A stretch of DNA of 35,633 nt from Oscillospiraceae bacterium. GTDB lineage: Bacteria; Bacillota; Clostridia; Oscillospirales; Acutalibacteraceae. This document shows, in pieces, positions 1-8,174 of this stretch. Each line of letters opens with the position of its first letter. Within the stretch, counting starts at the first letter, position 1. The translations under genes and the position numbers were made by a program. Location of the stretch: assembly GCA_015065785.1 (NCBI GenBank), contig SVPR01000007.1, positions 1-35,633 of the forward strand, written 5' to 3'. The notes below the pieces were generated by a model that did not search any database, had not been told where the DNA came from, and saw only the letters and a program-made list of their open reading frames with translations.

Positions 1-1
1 C

Positions 2-2522
2 CATTTGAAGCATTTGCTACGCTCACTGTTGGAGTTACATTATAGGTTAGTCCTTTTGTTGGTGTATATTTACTTGCTACACTACCATTCACTGCTTTTA
101 CGGTGTGACTATAAATTGTACCAAGCTTAACAGTTGTATCTGTGTAACTTAAACCTGTTGTTGTTTTTATTGCTTTCCAGTTAGAATATTTCTTTGTAGT
201 TTTGTTATATACTCTCTGGTAAACAATATATTTTTCTGCGTTTTCAACAGCGTTCCAGGTGATTGTAATACCTTTTGCTGTGTTCGCAGTTTTTGCTGTT
301 GGGGTTGCGAGGGTTAAAAGCTTAGGAATTTCCATCCCCTTTTCTGTTACTGTATTACATACAGAACAGATTTTATCACCTGTGTAGCCCGGTTCTTTTG
401 TTGTCGCTTTTTTTGCACCCACAATAGAAATTTTGTGCGCTGTTTTTGCCGTTGTCTGTTGTGCTACTGTTACCTTGCCACAAACCGAACACTTTTTACC
501 CTCTGTGAGTCCTGTAGCAGTACAGGTTGCAGCTTTACCTGTCACCGTTACCTCTTTATGTCCTTTGGCTAATATTGTTTCACCTTTATATACAGTGCCA
601 CAATCAAGACAAGTTTTGTCGCCTGAGTAACCGTTTTCTGTGCAGGTTACCGCTTTATAACCTGCTGTAGAAAAGCTTGTGCAAGCACCTTTAGGGAGTA
701 TTTGCCTTGACATTTCTTTTGTGCAACCCTTACACGCTTTATAAATGTAACCATCTTCTTTACAGGTTGCTTCTTTACCTTTTATCCACGCATCCCCCTC
801 GATATGAACACCTGTAGCATCTATACTTTGTATATCTATTCTGTTATCACAACGAGTACAATGGCGGGATTCCTCACCATCACGAACACAAGTAGGCTCC
901 AAATCAACTGTCCAGCTCGTTGCATAATCGTGACCTAACGCAGTACCATAACGCCACTCAAATATATCACAATGTGTGCAATCTCTTAACTCAACACCTT
1001 TATCGGTACAAGATGGTGGATTGTGCTCATCAATATACCAATCGGTCCATATATGATTATCCTCTAAAGGCGGAATAAGTCTTGAGCCTACTTCTGCGCC
1101 ACAGTCAATACAATAATTCTTTTCTTTACCCTCACTTGTATATGTCGGCTCTATAACAACTTTCCAGTTTTCTGTAGGGTTATGAAAGCCCTTTGCAAAT
1201 ATCTGCTCTCTTTTTGTTGTAATTGTATAATTTGGCGTTTCTGAAAATTCGCCCCAGAGAATACAACCAACAGCTGTCATACCGTAAATTCTATAACCAT
1301 CTGACCCTGTTGTCTCTTTAATATATTCCTGAGTCAATATAGCTTCAGTAACATCAGTTGTTGGATTATAGCTATAAACCGCCTCAGGTGCTGAGTAAAA
1401 TATTTTATCGCGGATTGAAGCTAATCTTGAGTAATTACCGGGCCAATAAGCGCCACCGTCTGCAGTAGTCCATTCATAATCAAGATTCACTATTGTTTCA
1501 GGAGTTGTGTCAGTAATATCATCAATAACATTTAATTCTCCATTCACATTATCAATATAATAAATTTTGTCATTCACTAATTGAAAAGCAGTTTCTGAAT
1601 TCTGCCAGAAATAATTATCGTAGGTTGTATCGGTAGGAGTAGTAATGAAATCTGTTGCCGAATGTGAGCCTGTTGATTTTATGCCCTCAGTTGAACGCAA
1701 GAAATTATAATGATTAACACGACCTGACATATCAAACACAGGGTCATCGTGAGTAACATCAACATGGTAAGGCACGCCGTTGATATAAACTATATTCCAC
1801 GCATGGTTCAAAGCATCCGAAGAGCAATATTCCGCTTCAATTCCGACCTGCTCTAAAAGGTAATCATAAGCTAAGGCGTAGCCCATACAAACAGCTGTAG
1901 CAAGCCCTAATGCACCATAAGCATTGTAAGAAGTATCCGGAATACTCCCTGCAAGGTAATTTTCGTAATCATACTCACAGTATTCTGCAAGTCTGTCGTG
2001 AATTAAAAGAGCTTTTTCAACATCGCTTAAAGTGTTATTATTCTTAATCCCCTGCAACAATTTATCTGCCGTTTCTACCATTAAATTATATGCATTATTA
2101 AAATCATTCACATTATAATAATGATAGTTCACTATTAAAGAATTTATAGTAATTAAATTATGCTGAACGCCTGTTTGATTTATTCTGAACAACTCAGGGC
2201 TTTCATACCAGATTGTGTTATAAAGAGCCGTTAACACTTCTTCGTTATAAGGTAAATTATATTTACTTAAATCGATGATGCTCGTATCTTTCTGAGGCAC
2301 ATCTGTTTTAATAAATTCGAGAATATATGCCTGAAAATCATCAATATCACCCACATATTTCTCTAAAATGTTAGTCTGTACCTCCACTGAATTATAAAGC
2401 ACGGGTGACTCTAAGTCTGTACTGAATTTTATAATGTTACCTGCAAAAGCAACATTTGAATTAGCTAACATAAACAGTAAAACAAATACACCACAAAGTG
2501 TGCGTTTTAAAGTCTTTTTCAT
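2..2522 (-). CDS. Secreted transglutaminase-like protein with Cys-rich repeats and Fn3-like domain (3' end beyond window)
   Basis: The frame opens at ATG 2522, preceded by CAGGAG 9 nt upstream, and stays open to the window edge (840 residues visible, no stop). Residues 1-27 are a signal peptide (MKKT start, hydrophobic core, AFA end). Residues about 150-270 form a transglutaminase-core fold with a visible Cys-His-Asp triad: C212 (AVCMGYA), H240 (LNHAWN) and D255 (HVDVT). Residues about 447-733 hold seven Cys-rich repeats of about 40 residues, most with a C-x2-C pair in the pattern C-x2-C-G. A fibronectin type III-like stretch follows (about 735-828). The protein is predicted to be exported and possibly wall-attached, with the anchor outside the window. 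Whether it crosslinks, hydrolyses peptides or is inactive is not known. A paralogue lies at 24242-26080. The transglutaminase-fold call is firm; the substrate is unknown. Confidence 0.85.
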   Translation of the reverse strand, partial: MKKTLKRTLCGVFVLLFMLANSNVAFAGNIIKFSTDLESPVLYNSVEVQTNILEKYVGDIDDFQAYILEFIKTDVPQKDTSIIDLSKYNLPYNEEVLTALYNTIWYESPELFRINQTGVQHNLITINSLIVNYHYYNVNDFNNAYNLMVETADKLLQGIKNNNTLSDVEKALLIHDRLAEYCEYDYENYLAGSIPDTSYNAYGALGLATAVCMGYALAYDYLLEQVGIEAEYCSSDALNHAWNIVYINGVPYHVDVTHDDPVFDMSGRVNHYNFLRSTEGIKSTGSHSATDFITTPTDTTYDNYFWQNSETAFQLVNDKIYYIDNVNGELNVIDDITDTTPETIVNLDYEWTTADGGAYWPGNYSRLASIRDKIFYSAPEAVYSYNPTTDVTEAILTQEYIKETTGSDGYRIYGMTAVGCILWGEFSETPNYTITTKREQIFAKGFHNPTENWKVVIEPTYTSEGKEKNYCIDCGAEVGSRLIPPLEDNHIWTDWYIDEHNPPSCTDKGVELRDCTHCDIFEWRYGTALGHDYATSWTVDLEPTCVRDGEESRHCTRCDNRIDIQSIDATGVHIEGDAWIKGKEATCKEDGYIYKACKGCTKEMSRQILPKGACTSFSTAGYKAVTCTENGYSGDKTCLDCGTVYKGETILAKGHKEVTVTGKAATCTATGLTEGKKCSVCGKVTVAQQTTAKTAHKISIVGAKKATTKEPGYTGDKICSVCNTVTEKGMEIPKLLTLATPTAKTANTAKGITITWNAVENAEKYIVYQRVYNKTTKKYSNWKAIKTTTGLSYTDTTVKLGTIYSHTVKAVNGSVASKYTPTKGLTYNVTPTVSVANASN

Positions 2523-2551
2523 ATTAACCACTCCTGATATTTTATAATAAT

Positions 2552-2580
2552 ATTATAAATAAAATATTTTTTTCAGTAAA
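2552..2580 (-). promoter_or_regulatory. Sigma-A type promoter for the transglutaminase-like gene
   Basis: On the minus strand the -35 is TTTACT (2575-2580) and the -10 is TATAAT (2552-2557), with a 17-nt spacer, about 30 nt upstream of the start codon. Confidence 0.5.
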
Positions 2581-2594
2581 TCCGCATTATAAAC

Positions 2595-2630
2595 AAAAAT
2601 GGCATAGGTATTTTTACCTACACCATTTTT
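2595..2630 (-). terminator. Intrinsic terminator of the GH2-GH78 operon
   Basis: A 15-bp stem (AAAAATGGTGTAGGT paired with ACCTATGCCATTTTT on the minus strand, two G-U pairs) with a 6-nt A-rich loop and a terminal T run. It lies just after the rhamnosidase stop codon at 2634. Confidence 0.85.
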
Positions 2631-2633
2631 ATT

Positions 2634-4964
2634 TTACGCTTCGTTGAAATACTTAACAATATATTGCACAACTGCGCCAAACATAGGGTGGCTGTGTGAA
2701 GCTTCGCCGTTCCAATTTTCCCAAAGAGTTGTAGCTCCGTGCTTTTTCATATTATAGAAAGTGTTTTCTTTTTCCGAAGTTAAAAGCTTAAAGGCTAAAT
2801 CTTTATGACCATTTTCGCAAAGCACACGAATTAAAATATCTGTACCGAAAATACCTGTATCAAATTCACTGAGTGCTTCATATTTATCAACAATAGCCTT
2901 AAGTGTTCTTTCGTCACCTAAACCAATATCATAAGCATAAGCATCACTTGCTTCAAGTGAAGAACAGAATGCACCTGTTTTTTCATCGTAATAAGCATCG
3001 ACGAAAGCTTTTGTTATTTTTTCAAGTCTCGCTTTTAATTCAGTTGTATCTTTTTCTAAAATCTCTGATATTTCTACAACTTGCTTAAATGCTTTTATTA
3101 AGAAATATGTATTAACAAAAGGTTCAGGTATAAGATTTTTATTATCGGGTGAACACCAGTCACCAAGGCACCAGCCGCCTGCTTCCTCTCTTACTACAAG
3201 ACCGTTTTCACTTCTGTCTTCCATATAGTCAAGGAAGTTTAACATATTGTCATAATATTTACTGAGAATTTCTTTATCCTTATAGAATTTATAGAATGAA
3301 TACGGAACAAATACAATTGCACCGCCCCAGCCACCAGGGCCACCTCCGCCACCACGGAATGGTGCTGTGTGTTGCACATGACCGTTATAAATATCCTGAC
3401 AATCGGCAACATCCTGCATCCATTTTCTGTACATTTTTTCAGCATCGAAGCAAGTCATAACAGCTTCACAAGCTAATTGACCGTCACCTGTGTAGCCAAG
3501 TCTTTCTCTGTGCGGACAGTCTGACGGAATACAGCCGTGTGTATTACTTAACTGTGTTCTTATAAAGGCGTCAAAAATCCATTGTAAAGTTTCGTTACTT
3601 GATTTAAAGTTCACTTTTTGCTTTAAATCTGTGTGAGTAACTCGGTACTCTACTACATCGGCATCACCGATAACCTCAAAATATCTTGCAGCGTGCCAGG
3701 TAAAGCGAGTGTGAAATTCAGTTTTCTTTTTATCGCGGATAAATCTGTCTCGTTGCACTCTTGATTCCCAACCTGCAGAATCAAAATTGAGTGTAAAATC
3801 TTCATTAATATTTTCTGCATAGCGAATATCACAAACACCACTGTGTGAAGTGTCTTCGTGGAATTTAATTACCGCGTAGCCTGACACATTTTCACCGATA
3901 TCATAGAGCTTAATATCGCCACGGCTATAAATACATTTTGGTTTTAATGTTCTGATTACTTTGTCAGGGATGCAATCCTGCTCCTGAAGAATTGAAAGCG
4001 GTCTTTTTATTTCTTCTGCCTTTTTCCAGCTTTCAATACTGTAATCTGTATTCTCAAAATCGTAATTACCAATACGGGCGTCGTGCTCTTCGCCGTAGTA
4101 AACATTTGATTTTCTTATGTATGATTTAGTATATCTTACTCTGTCATCGCTTTCAGCAATCTGTTTTTCACCCTGCATTATTTTAAAGCAAAGCATTAAG
4201 TCACCGTAAGCCGGTGCAAGCTCACCAATACTTTCATATTGACAGAACCAGCCACCACCAATGTGGAAAACAATTGTGTTTTTACCCTCTTTTAAAAATG
4301 ATGTTACATCTGACTTCTCATAAAGAATTCTGTTAGTCATTTTATCAAAAATCGGGTAAGACATAGTTTTTGAATCAACTGAAACATAGTTAGTCCATGC
4401 CGGTGCTAAAAGTCGGTCTGAAATTTTCTGACCGTTAATGTAAATTTCGCAAAAACCAAGACCTGATGCGTAAAGAATTGTTTCTTTTACTTCGTCAAGT
4501 TCAAAATCCTTACGAACAATTACAGCATCTCTTTCGCCACCGAAGGTTACCCACTGAGCATCATCAAAAATGAATTGATATGAGCATTTAATGACACGCT
4601 TGTCACCTTTTTTATATGACACACCATCTACCGCCATCTGATTTTTTTCAAAAAATCTTACAGCGTCGAGTGGTAATTCTGCAAAAATTTCAGTTGCTTT
4701 TGATTCTTTTGCCTTTTGTTTAAAGCACTTGATAATTTCTGTGCCTAAGCCGTTATTTCTGTAATGCTCTTTTACAAATAAGCCGTAAATTTCAAAAATA
4801 CCCTTTTCATTTTCAGCAAGGCTACCGCAAGCTATTATATCGTCACCAATGACACAGCTTATATGAAATGCTTTTTCGTCCTTCTCGCTTTTTTCTCTCA
4901 ATGTGAGAATTTTTTTATAATTCTCACATTGTGAAGAATGCTTTATATATTCTAACATTGCCAT
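2634..4964 (-). CDS. GNAT-domain / GH78 alpha-L-rhamnosidase fusion
   Basis: 776 residues. Residues 1 to about 128 resemble a GNAT N-acetyltransferase, with the acetyl-CoA pyrophosphate-binding signature R69-N-N-G-L-G74 after an EIYGLFV strand. From about 135 onward it is a GH78 inverting alpha-L-rhamnosidase: N-terminal beta-sandwich regions, then the (alpha/alpha)6 barrel. Catalytic-site residues D482, E487 and D494 (SDCPHRERLGYTGDG) keep the same 5 and 12 residue spacing as D567/E572/D579 in Bacillus RhaB. E749 (LWENWNG) matches its second catalytic glutamate. Only 27 residues follow E749, so the usual C-terminal beta-sandwich is absent. No signal peptide is visible, so it is likely cytoplasmic. 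The ATG at 4964 is 3 nt after the GH2 stop codon, with AGAGGG inside the upstream gene's end, so translation is probably coupled. It would remove terminal rhamnose from glycans or glycosides; the GNAT substrate is unknown. Confidence 0.9.
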   Translation of the reverse strand: MAMLEYIKHSSQCENYKKILTLREKSEKDEKAFHISCVIGDDIIACGSLAENEKGIFEIYGLFVKEHYRNNGLGTEIIKCFKQKAKESKATEIFAELPLDAVRFFEKNQMAVDGVSYKKGDKRVIKCSYQFIFDDAQWVTFGGERDAVIVRKDFELDEVKETILYASGLGFCEIYINGQKISDRLLAPAWTNYVSVDSKTMSYPIFDKMTNRILYEKSDVTSFLKEGKNTIVFHIGGGWFCQYESIGELAPAYGDLMLCFKIMQGEKQIAESDDRVRYTKSYIRKSNVYYGEEHDARIGNYDFENTDYSIESWKKAEEIKRPLSILQEQDCIPDKVIRTLKPKCIYSRGDIKLYDIGENVSGYAVIKFHEDTSHSGVCDIRYAENINEDFTLNFDSAGWESRVQRDRFIRDKKKTEFHTRFTWHAARYFEVIGDADVVEYRVTHTDLKQKVNFKSSNETLQWIFDAFIRTQLSNTHGCIPSDCPHRERLGYTGDGQLACEAVMTCFDAEKMYRKWMQDVADCQDIYNGHVQHTAPFRGGGGGPGGWGGAIVFVPYSFYKFYKDKEILSKYYDNMLNFLDYMEDRSENGLVVREEAGGWCLGDWCSPDNKNLIPEPFVNTYFLIKAFKQVVEISEILEKDTTELKARLEKITKAFVDAYYDEKTGAFCSSLEASDAYAYDIGLGDERTLKAIVDKYEALSEFDTGIFGTDILIRVLCENGHKDLAFKLLTSEKENTFYNMKKHGATTLWENWNGEASHSHPMFGAVVQYIVKYFNEA

Positions 4965-4967
4965 AGC

Positions 4968-7900
4968 TTAACCCTCTTTTTTGCCTGGTACAATAACAAA
5001 ATTAAATGTAAGTTCCTTAGATAAATCAATTGTATATTGCGGAAGAGTTTCAGGACCACAGGAATTCGAGCCTGTACCCCTTGTAAAGCCATCAAGAGTT
5101 ACAAATGTTGTCTTTTCGTCAACAACATCTTCTCTGTGATTACCCTTTAAAAGTGTATTCTGGCTATAATTATGGATATTGAATGTGAAATCTCTGTCCG
5201 AATAAATAAGAACCTCTTCGCCCTTTTCGCTCTTAAGCTTTACATATTTTGTGTCGCAATGGTTTGAGTTATCTTGAGGGCGGATATACGGCTCGTGACT
5301 TTCTTCAACTGTACTGCTGTAAAGTCCGACATAAGACTGTGCTTTGTAGTCACAAAGACATTCTCTGTCACCTCTGCCGAAATATTCAAACTCGTTGAAT
5401 CTCTTATCTAATTCAACTGTAAGACCAATTCTCGGAACGCTCGTTAACACCTTTTCACCCTCAACGGTACGCTTGATTGCAACTTCAATATCAATTACAC
5501 CGTTACCGCCGATAATATAAAGAATATGAGCATCAAAAATCGGGTCCTTTTCACCATAAACAGTTACAAATTCTGAAACTGTTGCAATGCCTGATTTAAC
5601 CTCTGCACTGATGTCATTAACCTCAATTTGTGGATTCGCTAATTTTTCTCTCTTCCACATCGCAAGCATTTTGTCGGCATCGTTATCTGTGTAAGCTCTT
5701 GCGAGATTAAGCATAAAGCCTTTATGAGAAACAGGTGTTTTATTTAAAATGCTTACGCCATCTCTCTTGTAGCTTAACATTTCGCCTGTTTCTTCAGAGA
5801 ACTCAACGCTACCGTTCTCAAATTTTACAGTTAAAACATCATTATCAGATGTAATTGACATTTTACCGCTTGTAAGCTTTGGTAAGTCGAAATCTGCTTT
5901 ATTTAACTCAATCTGCTCTTTTGCTATTTCAAAATCGCCGTCAAGATATGTAACATTAAGATAAACATTTTTATCTTTATTTACTTTCGGTAAATCAAGT
6001 GTATATGTTGCATCTTTTTGCGCTTCAATTTCTGTTAAGAATGAGCCGCAATGAGCTACAACACCATTTTCCTGAAGCTCCCAATAAACTTCAATTCCGC
6101 TTGAGGGTTTAAAACGGTTTGTATTAGTAATTGTAAGCTTATTATTTGAAAACTTCTTAACTCTTAACGGACGATAAACATTTTTCATTTCTAAAGCACC
6201 TGTGTGAGGTGTTCTGTCAGGATAGAAAAGACCGTCAACACAGAAGCAACCATCGTGTAATTTTTCACCGTGGTCACCGCCGTAGGTATATTCATACTTA
6301 AAGCCGTCTTTTTTCTTGTCGTGCTTTACAGAATGGTCTGCCCATTCCCAGATACAGCCACCCATAAAAATATCGTCTGACATAAAGATGTCAAAATAAT
6401 CTTCTAAAGAGCCAGGGCCCATACCCATAGCGTGTGCATATTCACAAAGGTAGAACGGAACCTCTTTATATTGCTTACCGCGCTTACCCTCTCTCACTTT
6501 AATTAAATCATCAGGATGAGTGTACATTTCAGAGAAAACATCATAATGATAACGCTTTGTTCTGCAAACGCTTTCGTAATGAACAGGAATAGCTGTACCA
6601 ATTTCTTTGAGCATCTGGTAGCATTTATCCTGACACTTGTAGCCCTCTGCCTCATTACCTAAAGACCACATTGTAATTGATGGGTGGTTTCTGTCACGGT
6701 AATACATTCTTCTTACTCTGTCCATATAATGCTTTGCCCATTTTAAGTCGTTACTGATTGCAGTACCCTCACAACCCAAATGATAAAGACCGTGGGTTTC
6801 AATATCTGCTTCATCAACAACATAAAGGCCGTAATGGTCGCAAAGCTCTAAGAAATGCGGGTCTGGTGGGTAGTGCGAGGTACGGACACAGTTTACATTG
6901 TATTCTTTCATAAGAAGAATATCTTTAAGTAAATCATCATAATTTAATGCGTAGCCCTTTGTTTCGTGTGTATCGTGGTGGTTTACACCCTTGAGTTTAA
7001 CTTTTTTACCATTGAAATAGAATACTGCATTCTTGATTTTAATATCCTTAAAGCCTGTATATGAACGGATTGTCATAACCTCTTTCTTGCCGTCAAGAAG
7101 AGTTATGTAAAGCTCATAAAGTCTTGGGATTTCTGCACACCATTCATCAACCTTAAGATTTTTAAATACAACCTCTGTTTCTTTCTCTGCATCAATAATT
7201 TCAGTTGCTATAACTGTTTTGCCATCCATTAAAGCAATTTCGAGTTTTTTATTCTTTAAATCGCCCTTAACCTCTGCTTTAACTGAAAGATTGTATTTGT
7301 CGCCTTTTTTAGCAGGAATAGCTTCGTAATCGTTAATATATGTTTTATTGTAAGCGTGAAGAAGAACATCACGGAAAATACCGTTTTCTCTGAACATATC
7401 CTGTGCTTCAAGATATGAGCCGTTTGTCCAACGGAACACAACGCCGAGGATTTCGTTTTCACCCTCAACTAAATATTTTGTAATATCAAATTCATAAGAA
7501 TTGTGTGAGCCCTCACCGTAACCTACATATTGACCGTTTACATAAAGGTCTAAAGAAGCGGCAACACCTAAGAAAGTAATAATATAATTTTTATTTGTAT
7601 CATCAATTTTTATATTTTTTCTGTAAACACCGCAAGAAAAATCTTCAGGAAGCTCCGGTGGCTTTACACCTTGCTTTTCAGGAAGCCCTAAATATACAGG
7701 GTCAAATGTATATGGGCAGTTAATGTAGGCAGGGTTATCGTAGCCTGTTCTCTGCCAGGTGCAAGGAACATTGATTTTATCAAATGTAATTTTACTTGTG
7801 TCTAATTTTTCGGGAAGTTTTGATTTCTTTTTATAAAATTTAAAATCCCATTCACCTGAAAGAACAGTTACAATATCACTCTGATATCTTTCAAAATTGT

Positions 7901-8021
7901 AGTCAATTTTTTTAGCATCTGACTTTTTAGAATGAGATATAAAGTATGCTCTGGGGTTTAATCTGTTCACTGCAATTGTTTTAAAATCACAATGATTTGT
8001 TTTGTTTATTAAGTACTTCAT
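4968..8021 (-). CDS. lacZ: GH2 beta-galactosidase (LacZ type)
   Basis: 1017 residues, close to the length of E. coli LacZ. Domain order is the jelly-roll sugar-binding domain (about 45-225), immunoglobulin-like domain (about 230-330), TIM barrel (about 335-620), a linker beta domain, and the C-terminal Bgal small-chain-like domain (about 735-1010). The acid/base is E457 in WSLGNEAEG and the nucleophile is E527 in FYLCEYAHAMG, in the motifs of E. coli E461 and E537. It hydrolyses terminal beta-galactosides and lacks a signal peptide, so it acts on imported oligosaccharides. It is the first gene of a two-gene operon with the GNAT-GH78 gene. The ATG follows GAGG by 8 nt. Family membership is certain; specificity for lactose versus other beta-galactosides cannot be read from sequence alone. 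Confidence 0.93.
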   Translation of the reverse strand: MKYLINKTNHCDFKTIAVNRLNPRAYFISHSKKSDAKKIDYNFERYQSDIVTVLSGEWDFKFYKKKSKLPEKLDTSKITFDKINVPCTWQRTGYDNPAYINCPYTFDPVYLGLPEKQGVKPPELPEDFSCGVYRKNIKIDDTNKNYIITFLGVAASLDLYVNGQYVGYGEGSHNSYEFDITKYLVEGENEILGVVFRWTNGSYLEAQDMFRENGIFRDVLLHAYNKTYINDYEAIPAKKGDKYNLSVKAEVKGDLKNKKLEIALMDGKTVIATEIIDAEKETEVVFKNLKVDEWCAEIPRLYELYITLLDGKKEVMTIRSYTGFKDIKIKNAVFYFNGKKVKLKGVNHHDTHETKGYALNYDDLLKDILLMKEYNVNCVRTSHYPPDPHFLELCDHYGLYVVDEADIETHGLYHLGCEGTAISNDLKWAKHYMDRVRRMYYRDRNHPSITMWSLGNEAEGYKCQDKCYQMLKEIGTAIPVHYESVCRTKRYHYDVFSEMYTHPDDLIKVREGKRGKQYKEVPFYLCEYAHAMGMGPGSLEDYFDIFMSDDIFMGGCIWEWADHSVKHDKKKDGFKYEYTYGGDHGEKLHDGCFCVDGLFYPDRTPHTGALEMKNVYRPLRVKKFSNNKLTITNTNRFKPSSGIEVYWELQENGVVAHCGSFLTEIEAQKDATYTLDLPKVNKDKNVYLNVTYLDGDFEIAKEQIELNKADFDLPKLTSGKMSITSDNDVLTVKFENGSVEFSEETGEMLSYKRDGVSILNKTPVSHKGFMLNLARAYTDNDADKMLAMWKREKLANPQIEVNDISAEVKSGIATVSEFVTVYGEKDPIFDAHILYIIGGNGVIDIEVAIKRTVEGEKVLTSVPRIGLTVELDKRFNEFEYFGRGDRECLCDYKAQSYVGLYSSTVEESHEPYIRPQDNSNHCDTKYVKLKSEKGEEVLIYSDRDFTFNIHNYSQNTLLKGNHREDVVDEKTTFVTLDGFTRGTGSNSCGPETLPQYTIDLSKELTFNFVIVPGKKEG

Positions 8022-8057
8022 AATGTTGCCTCACTTAATTCTTTTAATATTGAATTT

Positions 8058-8086
8058 ATTTTATCACAACGATCGTCCTTTTTCAA
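8058..8086 (-). promoter_or_regulatory. Promoter of the GH2-GH78 operon
   Basis: On the minus strand, TTGAAA (8081-8086), a 17-nt spacer and TAAAAT (8058-8063), preceded by TGA, giving an extended -10. It lies in the divergent gap with recD2. Confidence 0.6.
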
Positions 8087-8133
8087 TTTATTTATAAAAT
8101 TTCCGGAAAATTATCGCATATTTTTTTATTTTG

Positions 8134-8142
8134 TGATAAAAT
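8134..8142 (+). promoter_or_regulatory. Possible extended -10 promoter of recD2
   Basis: TGTGATAAAAT on the plus strand is the same word as the opposing GH2 promoter's -10. No good -35 is visible, so this is a weaker call. Confidence 0.4.
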
Positions 8143-8174
8143 GATTTCAACATTTCTTTTCGGGTGGTGAAAAA

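Noticed and set aside
433-630. 65-residue plus-strand frame near the left edge
   Set aside because: It is antisense to the Cys-repeat region of the secreted protein; its composition reflects the repeats.
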